NCBI GenBank assembly: GCA_963971225.1
Contig: OZ020267.1
Span: 121,079,891 to 121,143,890, forward strand
Direction of reading: 5' to 3'
Length of the DNA stretch: 64,000 nucleotides
DNA from: Melieria omissa
Lineage: Eukaryota > Arthropoda > Insecta > Diptera > Ulidiidae
A model generated the notes under the pieces. That model was not told where the DNA came from and did not search any database. It saw only the letters and a program-made list of their open reading frames with translations. The position numbers were made by a program, and so were the translations under genes. This document shows positions 35,253 through 46,819 of this stretch, in pieces (position 1 is the first letter of the stretch; the number at the start of each line of letters is the position of its first letter).

Positions 35253-35486
35253 CAGTCGTGTCTGGGTATAGTGAACACCTCGATATATACACCCAAATTT
35301 TGACATGGAGCCTCTAAATATTGAAAAACATTTTGAAAGCAATTTCAAGCAAAAGACAAAAAGTGTATTTTGAGCAAATAAAACGAGGTTTTAAACAAAC
35401 AGAAATGTTAACCTTGATATAGTGAACAAACTCAATACTGTAAAGAAGCCTTGCAATAATTAGTTCACTATATACAGACACGACTG
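35253..35486. mobile_element. pogo-like MITE, CAGTCGTGTCTG ends
   Basis: 234 bp flanked by TA (35,251-35,252 and 35,487-35,488). The inverted ends are CAGTCGTGTCTGGGTATAGT and, reverse-complemented, CAGTCGTGTCTGTATATAGT, followed by GAAC. CAG tips with TA targets are typical of pogo-group Tc1/mariner elements. An internal sequence resembling the end (CTTGATATAGTGAACAAAC, about 35,413) lies near the middle. No coding capacity. Confidence 0.85.
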
Positions 35487-35785
35487 TATTAGCACAATTT
35501 AATTTTAGCAGGGATAGGAAATAACAGTTATTTATGAAAACTGTATTTGAAAAAACTGCTATGAAGGAAAGGTCATGCAACTGAATGAAATACACCAAAC
35601 ATTTCTTTTCGCACCGAGAATCAAATTTGGCAATAACGTTTTATTTTGTAATTTTTTGACAAATAAGAATTATTTCTTATTTATATTTTAAAAATCCTTT
35701 TAAAACAATTATTTTCTATTTTTTCTTATTAGTCCACAGTTTTTTTTTCAATTTTTATTTTAGTTGTACTATGATAACAATTATT

Positions 35786-36458
35786 GGTGACTTTTATTTA
35801 AAAAACACATCAATAAATATCAGTCAGTGACTTTTATAAATAACTCTTTGATGACAGTCGATAAAAATCAGTTGGTGACTTTTATTTTTGAAGTCATCAA
35901 TAAAAATCATTCAATAAAAATCCATCAATGAGTTGTATTTATAAAAGTCATCAATAAAACCATTCAGTGACTTTTATAAATAACTCTTTGATCACAGTCG
36001 ATAAAAATCAGTTGGTGACTTTTATTTTTGAAGTCATCAATAAAAATCATTCAATCAAAATCCATCAGTGACTTTTATTTATAAAAGTCATCAATAAAAA
36101 TCAGTCAGGGACTTTTATTTTTTAAGTCGCAATATAAAAGTCAGTTTCAAAACTGCATACAAAAGTTATGATTCTTCCAGAAAACAGAATTGTCAAGTCA
36201 GGTCTTGTTGAGTCGATCAAGAATATATATGCATTTCGATATTTAATGAATTCAGTAATGCGATTAATGAAAATGACTTTTGTGTTGCGACTTAAAAAAT
36301 AAAAGTCACTTAATTATTTTTTTGATGGCTTTTGCAAATAAAAGTCACTGAATGATTTTAATTTATGACTTAAAAAATAAAAGTCACTTGCTGATTTTTA
36401 TCAATGACTTTTATAAATAAAAGTCACTGAATGAGCTTTATTGATGACTTGAAAAATG
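35786..36458. mobile_element. foldback-type element built of ~40-bp units
   Basis: A left arm (about 35,786-36,151) and a right arm (about 36,275-36,458, inverted) are made of degenerate units GTGACTTTTATTTnnnAAGT plus CATCAATAAAAATCA. The left arm contains a ~140-bp block repeated in tandem (starting 35,825 and 35,965). Both arms end inward with AAGTCGCAA and AAAAGTCA before a ~120-bp unique centre. Long inverted arms of internal tandem repeats define foldback elements. The unequal arm lengths fit expansion and contraction of units. No open frame and no clear target duplication were found. Confidence 0.75.
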
Positions 36459-36760
36459 AGACTAAAAAAATAAACGCTTAAAGTAGTGATAGCTAGAAGA
36501 TAAGGAAAGAGGAAGGAGCAGGAGAAATATACTAAGAGTGCGGACGAAGTGCGGAGCAAAGTTTTGTTCCTAACTCATTTGAATCGCCCAGCGTGATTCA
36601 AATAGTTTAATATACAAATTTCGAGCAAGTACCCAAGTTTATATTACGATGGCCCCATTCGTATCTATGAATGTTGAACTTATACATAAATCTTTTTTTA
36701 TGTGCCTTTAAAATCTATCTTAAACCTTATGCAAATTCTCCATTTAACTGCTTTTCTTCG
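36459..36760. other. non-coding sequence
   Basis: No gene or repeat recognised. Confidence 0.3.
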
Positions 36761-38160
36761 CCATTAGCATGTCGTATAAACATATAATGCATAGCAACGC
36801 ACTAAACATAACTGGCTACAATTTTAATCGCAAGTCACAAAACTTCACGTTTCGTGACATCGAAATCTTGTTAGGCGACACCAAAACGATGTTCATATAT
36901 CAAAAAACCTGCTCATGCCAAACTGCTGAAAATGCACTGGCAAACAACAACAACCACAACAATGAGGCGATTCGTAAACAACTGTAGTACATTTAATTAT
37001 TTTGAACTAGAATTAAAGCGTTTAAGTACAATTAGTAGTCACCTAATTAACCCGGCTGACTTGCCGACGCCTGGGTGTGTGGCGGGTGACGAGCGCAATA
37101 AGAGCGGTCAGGGTTCCATTAGCGATCGTGGTGCGCATGTGCGACGTTGTGCCATTCGAGACATGATAAATTTTCAACAGCGGCTCAACAGTGTTTAACG
37201 TCAATCACAGACGCTGTCGCAAATTAAATTGATTTGCATATGCAGTCGAAATGAGTTTAAGTCGGCAGCAAGATTTGCATATAAACTGTATTACATATAT
37301 GAAGCGTTAAAAAATTGCGCGAAAATACTGCACTTGAACTTAAGGCGGCTGAAGGAAATTCTGGCTGAACTACGTTTTCGTTCTGCAGCCAGGGCAAGTC
37401 ACGACCGACCGGACATTTAATTAGAAGGGGAAACAATTCATGACACCACTCGAGTCTCAATCACGAAGCCGAAACCTCAAAGCTGTGGACACCGAGCGGA
37501 GAGAACAATTCAGCAATCTCCGCTTACCTGTCGCCGTCAAATGTGTACTTGTGACTGTGTGCGCGGCCATCTGGAACGCTCCGAAATTCCTTTCTAATCT
37601 CGCGTCGCGCAGCTGCGCCCATGGCTGCTGCTTCCACGCGCCGCACCGCACCGCACAGGTACAGCCGCCCATATCCAAATCAAATGTCAGGGTAAGCGTG
37701 CAAACTGGGACGCTCGTAAATTCGTTTGTGCAGCTAGAAAAAAGCATAGGAAGGGATTCGGAATTTATGATTTGCGCTAAAATATCTTCATCAGAGCGAC
37801 GAACGAAATGCACACCTCGCACACCAGTGCCGAGGCGCAGGTATCTCGGTCGGTCATCTGCTCAGCTGGGGCGGCCAGACCGGATGTTCGAAACGGTACG
37901 AGCAGTAAACTAAAACCTCTCGATTGTATTTGTTTTAGCCATAACGTGTGGGCACACACAATAAATTTTGCATCTTTCAAAGTCGAATTGATTCTTCGAT
38001 AAACTGGGAATTTTTAAAATTCTGTTCAGTGGCCGTTGGGCTATGGGATGGCACGTTGGGTATTCAAATAAAAACCCGTAAAAAATGTCAAACACATAAA
38101 TCCGAACATTCGCATTGATCAACGAGATTAAATATTTATGGCAATAGCCAAATCGATTGT
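36761..38160. other. GC-richer transposon-free block
   Basis: Open frames on both strands at 37,440-37,913 and 37,457-37,822 overlap and contain no domain. No transposon ends are seen. Candidate regulatory DNA inside the putative intron. Confidence 0.3.
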
Positions 38161-38850
38161 GTGCTTTCTGTATTTTTAGAGCATTAGTTGGGAGAACTTT
38201 TCAAGATCAACGCAAAATGTTTAAATTGATTTTGATTTTAGTGGAAACTATACTAAAATACTCGTACTTACTTATGTCAATCGATTTAACTAACATTGCG
38301 AACGTTTTGTGATACATTTGTAACCATAGCTATACCATTTTTAGTAAAATTTTAGCGAAAATTACTCGCTTTCGTTCGCTCAGATTAGCCAAAATGCTTA
38401 GTCCGAAGTCAGATGTGACTTGCATTAGGCACTTAGTTAGGTTCAAAACTCTCATAAGACTCTCTGGACTCAAACTCTCTAAAGTTTTTAGCAGCTGTTC
38501 TTTACAATTGTTATGTAAAATCTTTCTAATATGACATGTCTGTTTTATTCGATCTTTCCTGTCGTTTGGTTGACTTTTCCAGCATGGTCCTTAAGTACTT
38601 TTATAAACACCTGACACTTCTCCCGATGTTGGATTGTAAGAATTTTCGCGCTCCCTTAATTCTGATCCCTTTATTTTATTGTCAAATATACATAGATCTG
38701 AGCCGGTAAAGCCGAAATGTGGTTCAATTGGTTGCACATCTGTCTTGGGGACAAGTGAAAATCTCAACATCAAAACCATATATTTCACTCATCGTTTTGT
38801 GCGTGAATTATGGCAATGAAAATTCTTTAAATCCTTTTTACGAGGATCCT
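38161..38850. other. AT-rich non-coding sequence
   Basis: A 65-codon minus-strand frame at 38,591-38,788 has a protein-like composition but no identified family. Otherwise nothing is seen. Confidence 0.25.
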
Positions 38851-39830
38851 TTTCGCGTGCGTCAAATAGGGACGCAGAGAGCGTGTGTGTGGGATGTGTA
38901 TGTGTATCAGCACTTGTCAGCATGTTTGGCTACTGTGGAACCGTAAAACTATACCACAAAGGCCGCGAGGCGACAACAGAGGCGCCGAACCAAGAATAAG
39001 CGCCGCAGCAAATATTAAATTTCAAAAATTTTAAATATGAAAATGACATGCGGTCACAACGGCACAACCGCACAGCCGCGCTCGCAACAGCGCAGCCAAT
39101 GCAGCGCGCCTGCAGGCGCACACACACACACACACGCACGTACATACAAGTCGGGCAATAAATACACTACACACGCCAGCGCATAAATTCAAAACGAACG
39201 GGGCAGAACAACGAAAACCGACAACAAGAACCAGCAGCGAAAGCATTTCATATTCGGCTGAGCTTGCAATTCACGGCGGCGCACGGTGTGGTGTGCTTTG
39301 GTGTGGCGTGCCACGCCCGTTTATCGCGTGCTGATGGCGCCGCACGAAAATGGCGTCTCAGCGGTGCCGCAGCGCTCATTAAGCGCATTCCCGCTGGGAT
39401 TTGGGGCACGTTTGCGTTTGCGTTCGCGGCGCAAACGGCAGACGGCGCCCGACGAGCCGGCGAATAAACAAATGTGTCCTGGGAGCGCAGATCACCAGCT
39501 ACGATGTGACACCTCGTTGCGCGCGGCTCGGGCATAAATACGCGCATGCATGCTTGCCGCCGTTATTTTGTGTGTGTGTGTGTGTGAGTGAGTGTCTGTG
39601 TCATGTGCTCAGGTGCAAAGCACTAAAATGCGCTGCACCCAATAGCAGCAGGAGCTGCACTAGCCGCGCTGCAGCTCATGCAACATGGCCTTTGGCGCGC
39701 CGCATCGTGCCGCGTCAACTTAACATTTACGCCGCCACACATACGGAAACACAATGGCCGCTCGAGTGGCATCGTTATGATTGCATTTGTTGACTAATGT
39801 TTCGTCAAAACAAATTCAAAGTCCAGATCC
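38851..39830. other. GC-rich block with CA and GT tracts
   Basis: CA tract at about 39,119-39,135 and GT tract at about 39,571-39,588. Very GC-rich between 39,270 and 39,540, which produces open frames in several phases without domains. Confidence 0.35.
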
Positions 39831-40899
39831 ATAACAATATTTTCTCTCAGCCAACTTCCCTCTCAACTTTCAGTTTCTCGAAGCATGAAAATTCTATTGT
39901 ATTGATTTGCGAACAAATTTTCATTGATCGAAGTGAACTTATTCAAGTTTTATAATTTGAATTTATTTTAAATGAACTTTTTCCCAAAATTATGTACATT
40001 TTCGTAAACGATTTAATTTGCTTTGAGGAAAACATCTTCGACCAAATTAAACTTTAAAGAGCTCAGATTAATATTTCATATACAAAAGTTAATCGAGTGT
40101 TGAACTTTTAAAAACTGTTGCTCAAGCTGTTCTTCCTTGAAGGTTTAAATTACTTTGTTCTCTATAACATTCTGAGTTTGAGGTTTGAGTGATGTTTTGG
40201 ACAGCCGCATCAACCTAACCTAACAACTCCAGAGCTTCTAAGCCTTTGTAAGCTATTGACACACTATATTTTTATCTCTTAAAAAAAAATAAAACGCCGC
40301 AGCTTAGTAGTTAGTGAACAGATGAACCGTTGGTTGACAGTCAACATCGAATAAAGATAACTTTCCCTGGGCAACTGACCTCGCACAATTTTAACATTAA
40401 AATAGTTTTTTATGTTGAATCGAGCTTCTCTAAACATTACGACGGTTCCAATTATGAATCGATTAATTTATGTACAAAGGTGCGAACACAAGTTTATTGG
40501 TTACGGGAAGCGCGAACTAGGATGTTCGTTGACTTATTATGTCTACTTCGTACAAAGTATAAACTTGCCATTTTTGATTTAAATCGCTCAAAAACACTTA
40601 TCCTTGAACTTGAATTGTTTATAAAAAAATAACAATTTATTATTAAGTTTAGAATTAAGTTTTGAGTAGAATAGAGGAGAATTCTAGAATTATTGAAGTT
40701 AGTATGCAACAAATTTATTACAGAAACACATACGAATAGTAAACTATGAATCATTAAATGAGTCATATTTTATACAACAACAAATCATTGATCTTTGTTG
40801 ATCTTGTGATATTCAGCGCATAAATTTACGAATTTCCGCGTGATATATCTCAGTAATAACTTATATAGACACATTCCCGTAGAGTCGTGCATCAGCTTG
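39831..40899. other. AT-rich non-coding sequence
   Basis: An open frame of 100 codons at 40,330-40,632 and a 90-codon frame opposite it have no recognisable motif. No repeat ends. Confidence 0.3.
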
Positions 40900-41975
40900 A
40901 TCCCTGCTCAGATGGCGACATGAAGAGTGCATTTTATGAGGGTCACTTTCGTACCCCATAATTATTAATTAGCCAACAACTGCGGTTAAACGTCCAAGTT
41001 TCACTGTTTTTATTACTCGTACACCTCACTTTTGCCCGCCGGCAGTATTTATAAGGCGAAACCTGGAAAAAAGAGCTCGGTGAATCTCGGTTTTACGATT
41101 ATGATTTTTTTCTTCCAATTTACTGTTTTTGCTCGCACTTGAGCAAATATTGCAACCGCAAATGTTGACTACGAAATTTCGTTCGTATTAACAAAACGAC
41201 TTTTGGCCACGTAACAACAACAAGACTACGACACGAAATCACACAAAAGACTGTCGTTGTCGGTGCATCACAAATTAAAAAAAATATATAATAAAATCAT
41301 ACAACAACAGCAACACACCAATAAAACTCGAATGAAACCAAAAAACAACGAATACGCTTCGGCATTTAACGGCCACAATGAGCGCTGCAGGTCGAATGCT
41401 CAGAAGTCAACAATTACTAAACCGTATGTGTCACATTCTTTCGATGAATAATTCACATAAAAATCAAAGTCGGTGTTAATTCACAAAAAGACTGATCACA
41501 CATGTATCCACAGACGAATTGGAGTTTACAAGTCGGCGTTGCGGCATTTGGTTGTCGCATAGTGCCTGGCGTAGCGCCTTGCAATTAATTTGTATGAACG
41601 CAAACAGTATTAACCGCACTGGATGCTGCGCCGCCTCGACGAAGGGTCAACGAAATAAACACCAAACAAATGGACTCATTTGGAGCATGTTAGAAACCGA
41701 AACGAGCATTAATTGTCGTTTGTGGCGAGTGACCGCCGGCGCAAATGTCCCTCGATCAGAACAACAAAAACCGCCGAACGCATGAGTGCCGAGTAGATAA
41801 CACTTTCGTGAGGGCCAGATCGACAGAGTTCTGAAGAAAGCCGCGCGGAAAAGCTGAAGATCAAAAGGGTCAAAGTGCGTGGTTCAAAATTACAAGACCA
41901 AAAAACCACGAAGCGTTGTGAAAACTGGTTTGGCATATCAACAAGTGTTTCAAAAAAACAAGGAAACCATGTACA
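40900..41975. other. mixed-composition block with possible promoter
   Basis: TATTTATAAGG at about 41,046-41,056 resembles a TATA box, with unique sequence after it, but no initiator or exon can be assigned. No transposon ends until the pogo-like element at 41,982. Confidence 0.25.
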
Positions 41976-41981
41976 TATGTA

Positions 41982-42570
41982 CAGGTAAACCTCGCTTAAC
42001 CCATTTCCTTCCTCTGTTGCGTATACGCAACGTTACTATTTAAAAAATTCGTATGTGCAGTGTGTGTGAGGTATTGCGATAAATTTTTTTTTGTTCGGAA
42101 GGTATATCCTTAGGCTTTCTTCCCCTCCATATCTCAACTACCTACAAAACACACACTGACACACACACTTGTATATGTAAACACATGTTTTTCAGACAAA
42201 TTTTGAATCGCACACTAAAAATTGTCAAACGTTAATTCTTTTTTTGGTCGACATGAAAATACGTTCACATAAAGGCAAAGAAAAAATAAAATTGGTTTGT
42301 GAATTATCTGGGTGTCATTATACGTGTTCTAGATAAGTCTCGAATCTGTGTTTCGTGTACCCAACGTTGGCGCCACGTCGACAAATGAATTTAAATTAAA
42401 ATGAAATTATATAAAATAAGTTTTTTAAGAATAACTGATAGCATATATATCGATTTTACTTGAATAATAATTTTTTTCGCAAAAACGGCGAAAATGGGTT
42501 AACAAGGAGATTAGATACGTTCCTGGATAATGCCGTATTAAGCGAAACCGTATTTAACGAGGTCTACCTG
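41982..42570. mobile_element. pogo-like element, host of a TTAA insertion
   Basis: The ends CAGGTAAACCTCGCTTAAC and, reverse-complemented, CAGGTAGACCTCGTTAAAT are flanked by TA (41,980-41,981 and 42,571-42,572). A CAG tip with an ACCTCG motif is typical of pogo-type ends. The left end carries a TTAA at its bases 15-18, and a piggyBac-type element has inserted exactly there. Without the insertion the element is only about 86 bp, a minimal MITE. Confidence 0.8.
42000..42498. mobile_element. piggyBac-type TTAA element, CCCATTT ends, nested
   Basis: TTAA at 41,996-41,999 and 42,499-42,502 bounds 499 bp. The tips are CCCATTTCCTTCC and, reverse-complemented, CCCATTTTCGCCG, so the inverted repeat is short. 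The palindrome GTTGCGTATACGCAAC (42,016-42,031) is centred 24.5 bp from the left tip. The insertion splits the pogo-like element and is therefore the younger of the two. No transposase frame. Confidence 0.8.
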
Positions 42571-42572
42571 TA

Positions 42573-42955
42573 TTAATGTCCTGCATGAATATATTCATTT
42601 CGGCGAATACACTACTGTACATACTGTACGGGTACTTGGTATTCGAAGACTGTGTACAACTGAACGAATAGAAATGAGAACCAGCGAGCGTCGCTTCTCG
42701 ATTCTATTCATATTCGGTGAATAGCGAACACTGCAGTTCTCATATTTGGGGATAAGCGAATACTGCAGTGCTCATATTCGGTAATCGAGAACTTTGCGGA
42801 GTATTCGAAGATCAACAGTTTCTTCGAATGTTTTTATGCGCAGTATGTCACTTTTCCATGTGTATACCTGTGGTGTGGTTGAAGTGGCTTATTAGTTAAT
42901 ACGCAAAATGGAAATTATTGAAGAAAGTAGAATAAAAAATTAATAAATCACTACA
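42573..42955. other. non-coding sequence
   Basis: Contains repeated TATTCG-type phrases (gaatactgcagt near 42,729 and 42,758) forming a loose local repeat. No gene. Confidence 0.3.
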
Positions 42956-43893
42956 TAGTATAAAGCAAAGTCGCTGTTGCTGTCTGTCCCTATGTATGCT
43001 TAAATCTTTAAAACTACGCAACGGTTTTTTAAGCGTTTTTTTTATGGATAGAGTGATTCAAGAGGAAGGTTTATATGTATAATACATGTTTGTACGGCAG
43101 GTGGGCGTGGCACCTCCCATACAACCTAAATTTTTAATATGGTATATCTTCGGAATTAAAAGTCGAACAGCATTGAAATTTAGTACAGTGTCATGGTGTA
43201 GGCGTGTCTTTTCATCGGTAAAATTTAATGGGCGTTGGACAAGGGGGAGTGGCACCGCTCATACAACTCAATTCTTTAATATGGAATAGCTCCGAAATTA
43301 TAAGTTGCTCAGCATTGAAATTTGGTACAGTGTCATGGCGTAAACGTGTCGTTCCACAAATAAAATTTAATGGGCGCTGGAAAGGGGCGTGGCACTTTTT
43401 AAATTCCGGTGTAGCTTTTGAACTATAGCATTCACATCAATGACACTCGATATAAACTTATTATTTAGTCGTGTCCTTCGGCAGGGGGAATAGGGTGAAT
43501 TTTGGACAAGGGGGCAGGGCACCACTCATGCAACTCAAATTTTTAATATGGAATAATTTCGGAATTATAAGTCATACAACACTAAAATTTAGTACCCTGT
43601 CGTCTCATACATGAGTCATTCTAATGATAAGATTTGATGGGCGTCAGACAAGGGGCGTGGCGCATTGTTTGTGACCCAAATATTTTGTTGAACTTTAAGT
43701 GGTGCTGAACTAAGTACGAACCTACCATTTTCCCTTCCGACAGACGGGATGGTTCGGGTATTGAACAAGGGGGCTTGGCACCGCCCATATAACTTAAATC
43801 TATACATATATACAAGAAAGTGGCTGTATGTGAGTTACGGCATCACACTCAAACGGACCGTTTGGGCGAGACGAAATTTGCCGGGTCAGCTAG
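42956..43893 (+). mobile_element. Helitron-like element with ~140-bp internal units
   Basis: The left part starts near AAGTCGCTGTTGCTGTCTGT. The interior has about four to five diverged units of 130-142 bp, each with AATTTTTAATATGGAATA-like, ATTGAAATTTGGTACAGTGT-like and GGGCGTGGCACC-like phrases. It ends GACGAAATTTGCCGGGTCAG then CTAG and T, the CTRR-T signature of Helitron 3' ends. A short inverted repeat AACGG/CCGTT precedes it. No terminal inverted repeats and no Rep/helicase gene are present, so it is non-autonomous. The 5' limit is uncertain by a few tens of bases. Confidence 0.65.
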
Positions 43894-44319
43894 TATTTAT
43901 GTAAGTATATATAACATAAATATTTCTAATAATCTTAGGAATAATAAAACGAGTATATTCGGATATTCAAGCAGTTTGTACTATTATTCGAATGCTTTTG
44001 TCCTCGTTTTCCCGCTTCGAGCGAATATGAATAAATAGAGTACGTCTACTCGTTTCTGTTCAGAGCTTACTCGTACTCGAAGAGAGCTGTATGTACTCGT
44101 ATTCATTGGGACTGGTCCGCAGAGATGAAGTGAAGTATTCTATTCAACAGCATTTGAATGTTTTCGAATAGCAAAAATGCATACTCGTGCAGAACTCTAA
44201 CCTGTATGTACATACATACTCTTTGGAAACATACATATGAATGATTAAAGTGAGATCTTCCACTCTTTAAGGCATTTTGGTTTGTGTGTACATATATATA
44301 TTTATATGTACATATGTAT
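43894..44319. other. non-coding sequence
   Basis: Includes ACATATGTATGTATGTATAT-like simple patches near 44,310-44,330. No gene recognised. Confidence 0.3.
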
Positions 44320-44790
44320 GTATGTATATGGACCACATAAGTAGAGTTCTCGGTTGGCTTTTGTTAATATCTAAAGCTGAAAAGGCTCTCTTCCTGTCGA
44401 AGTTTAGAAACGTTTACCTATTATTTTCGATTGAAAATAAATGTTCGGGAGTATTGTGATTTTAGCTCTTTCCTTTGGTGACAGGGGCGGATTCAGAAAA
44501 ATATTTCGGGGGGTTTCAAAAAGTAATTCTTTGATATTCATAAATTTTCTTTTAATTTGTATGTAGTTTTAATGTCGATCTTAATATTTCGGGGGGGAGG
44601 TTTCAACCCCCAAAACACCCCCCTGAATCCGCCACTGTTTGGTGATAATCCGAACTGCCTCTAATATTGCAAAAAGATCTGCTGGGAATATTAGCGTATT
44701 GTTACTTAGTGAAAGGAATGTGTTGACTTACGCCAGTAGATGTTTTGGAGCCATCGGTGTACCATTTTTCTGAGTTGTCCAATTGGAAAA
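44320..44790 (-). pseudogene. LINE ORF2 RNase H domain remnant
   Basis: On the minus strand from about 44,790, the reading gives EKWYTDGSKTSTGV, the first catalytic aspartate block of RNase H domains in LINE ORF2 proteins. After a shift it gives FPADLFAILEAVRIIT, the block with the catalytic glutamate. The hAT-type MITE at 44,482-44,637 interrupts it directly after this block. Beyond the MITE a weaker continuation (ALDINKSQPRTLLMW) is seen. The separate LINE remnant at 15.3-16.3 kb has reverse transcriptase only, so the two could derive from one family, but this cannot be shown. Confidence 0.6.
44482..44637. mobile_element. hAT-type MITE, copy 2
   Basis: 156 bp with ends CAGGGGCGGATTCAG and, reverse-complemented, CAGTGGCGGATTCAG. 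A perfect 8-bp direct repeat TTTGGTGA flanks it (44,474-44,481 and 44,638-44,645). The interior closely matches copy 1 at 31,572-31,715 (AAAATATTTC, AAAAAGTAATTCTTT and TTTCAACCCCC phrases). It is inserted into a LINE RNase H remnant. Confidence 0.92.
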
Positions 44791-45099
44791 CAAATTGGCA
44801 GCAATTGGAAAAATTCAGAAATTAAATATTGCCCTTAAAAAATGTGTGGGCAAAGGTGGAACTGTCGTCTGATCGTATTGGAAGATCCGTCGTGGACAGG
44901 AGAAAGCAAAGAAAAGTTAGAGAGAAAGAAAAGTTTCGTAGACAATTCAATAAATAGGCAATTCTGGGCGTTCTAACTTCGGCCAATACTTCAGTGTCAA
45001 ATATAATTAAGTAAATACAAATAAGAGAACCAATCTTACTTATTCCATAAATCGTGAATTGTGAAATAGTTATTTTAATTTTAAATTCAATCAGGTTTT
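44791..45099. other. non-coding sequence
   Basis: May hold more of the LINE upstream of its RNase H domain on the minus strand, but no motif is clear. Confidence 0.25.
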
Positions 45100-46169
45100 T
45101 ATTTATTTCATCATGAGGGTGTGTAGATGCAGCGCACCGCCATCACACACACTCACATCGTTACATAAGAATGCATATTACATACGCGTTGCGCTTCAAT
45201 TCAACTTTGAGTGGTGCTTAAGAAACTCAACACCGTGTAAGTGACTGGGCGTGCGCAGGCGAGACTGCCGTCTAGCCACAGATGCGACACCAATTTGTAC
45301 GCAGCATAGAGCTGTCCCCCCCCCGAATGCTTCCGAAGAGCGCCGCAATTGCTCACCACTCGGCGCCCGCCACTTGACAGCCCTCTTGAGAAACCGTTGC
45401 ATCACTTCGGTGTCGCATTACAGATCCTTCGATCCGAACTACACTCGGGAAGAGTATATGACCATTGACGAATTGCCGCTGACCTCTTGTAAAGTGCGCC
45501 TCAGCACAAAGCAACTCTAGATGCTGCAACCTTTGTCTTTGAAAGTGACTCTGAATATCCAAATGTCGCTTCGAAAAACGTTGTCCTGGCATTCACCCGT
45601 TCGATTTCGGCTTGGCACATGTGTTTTTGTCCGCATGGGTGTTCTCGCCATTCGACGACTGTCTTCGAAAACTGTGCTCAAAGGAAAACCAAAGCAAAAA
45701 CAAGCATGAGAAACAATCAAAATCTGTCGTTAAGCCAAGCCGAGACAGTTTTCAACGCCAGAAGATCCTCGTCAATCGCATCTCTCATTTCCACTTCACT
45801 AAAATAAGCAATGAACCGGCGCCGGCAATGCGTCGTCCTGGTCGTTGGCAACCCGCTGCGCTGGAACTAATCGGACTGTCGAGCTAACTGGTCGCTGGGA
45901 TGGTTGCTGGCCGACTTGGCGCAGCGGGGACTTTCATTCATAAGTCGTCTGGGCTGTGTCGCGGAGGCAGTTTGTCATTTCTTGCGTACGCATTACCGGC
46001 CGACGGTGGCGCTAAGCAATTACACTAATCCGACGTCTGACCGCCGAGAGGCCTACCTGTTTACTACACACAAACAGCACGCGGACGCCACAAACACTAA
46101 AAGTCGACAGTGTCTGCAGCAATACAAATAAGTTCCCGCCTGAGCGGAACGTAAAAGACGCAGTTAGTC
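45100..46169. other. GC-richer transposon-free block
   Basis: Several frames of 60-90 codons occur on both strands around 45,250-45,890 with no domains. No element ends. Possible regulatory sequence. Confidence 0.3.
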
Positions 46170-46819
46170 AGCCGCTTGTTTAGGAAGGAAGCGTTGTGCA
46201 TTTGGTGTTTTAATCATGGTTTCATTATGGTTCTACCTGCAAGCGATGCATTTGTGTATTGTTTATTGTTGTGACTGAGCCTAAGCGATCGCCAATATTA
46301 ATTGAGTTATTTATAACTTGTTTACCACTCTTCTTGCCGTCCTTAAAAGCAGCTAACATTGAGTGGATATCTACTTGTTTGCAATGTGTGAATTTTAAAG
46401 GATTTCGAGAAACAATGTTCGCTTTAATCTACTGTCAAGGAAGTTATGAACTTCGTTGACTTACTATCTATTTCGAATGGAACACAGATGTTGAACTCAA
46501 CTATATTAGTTCTGGAATCTGATTGCGTTATGGCGTAAAGTGAAATGAATCAAACAGCAATCAGAAGATCTAGCATTCGAGTTTCAATCTGATAATGTAA
46601 TAAAAATAAAAAAGCTGCAGGCACAGGTAATAATTTTTAATCACCCTTTTGAATTTCCACATTTAGCCACAGTTAGCTTCGTGTGCCCATCAGAACGTTT
46701 TGTGCTACTTTATAGCTGCATTTTTTTTACTTCTAGCTATACGAGATTTTTACTTCCTGGTTAATATATAAAAGAGGTCCAATGTTTTTGCCGATTTCGA
46801 ACGGCGAGCTGGTCAATTA
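46170..46819. other. AT-rich sequence with a SINE fragment
   Basis: GCCGATTTCGAACGGCGA at about 46,791-46,808, preceded by GAGGTCCAATG, matches the SINE body in the orientation seen at 7.57-7.61 kb. Otherwise no gene or repeat. Confidence 0.35.

Noticed and set aside
35786..36150. CRISPR-like regular repeats
   Set aside because: Units are degenerate, not separated by unique spacers, and form inverted arms. This is a foldback element in eukaryotic DNA.
40210..40225. CCTAACCTAAC as a possible insect telomeric repeat
   Set aside because: Only two units occur, and dipterans generally lack TTAGG telomeres. A similar single copy near 10,475 is equally short.
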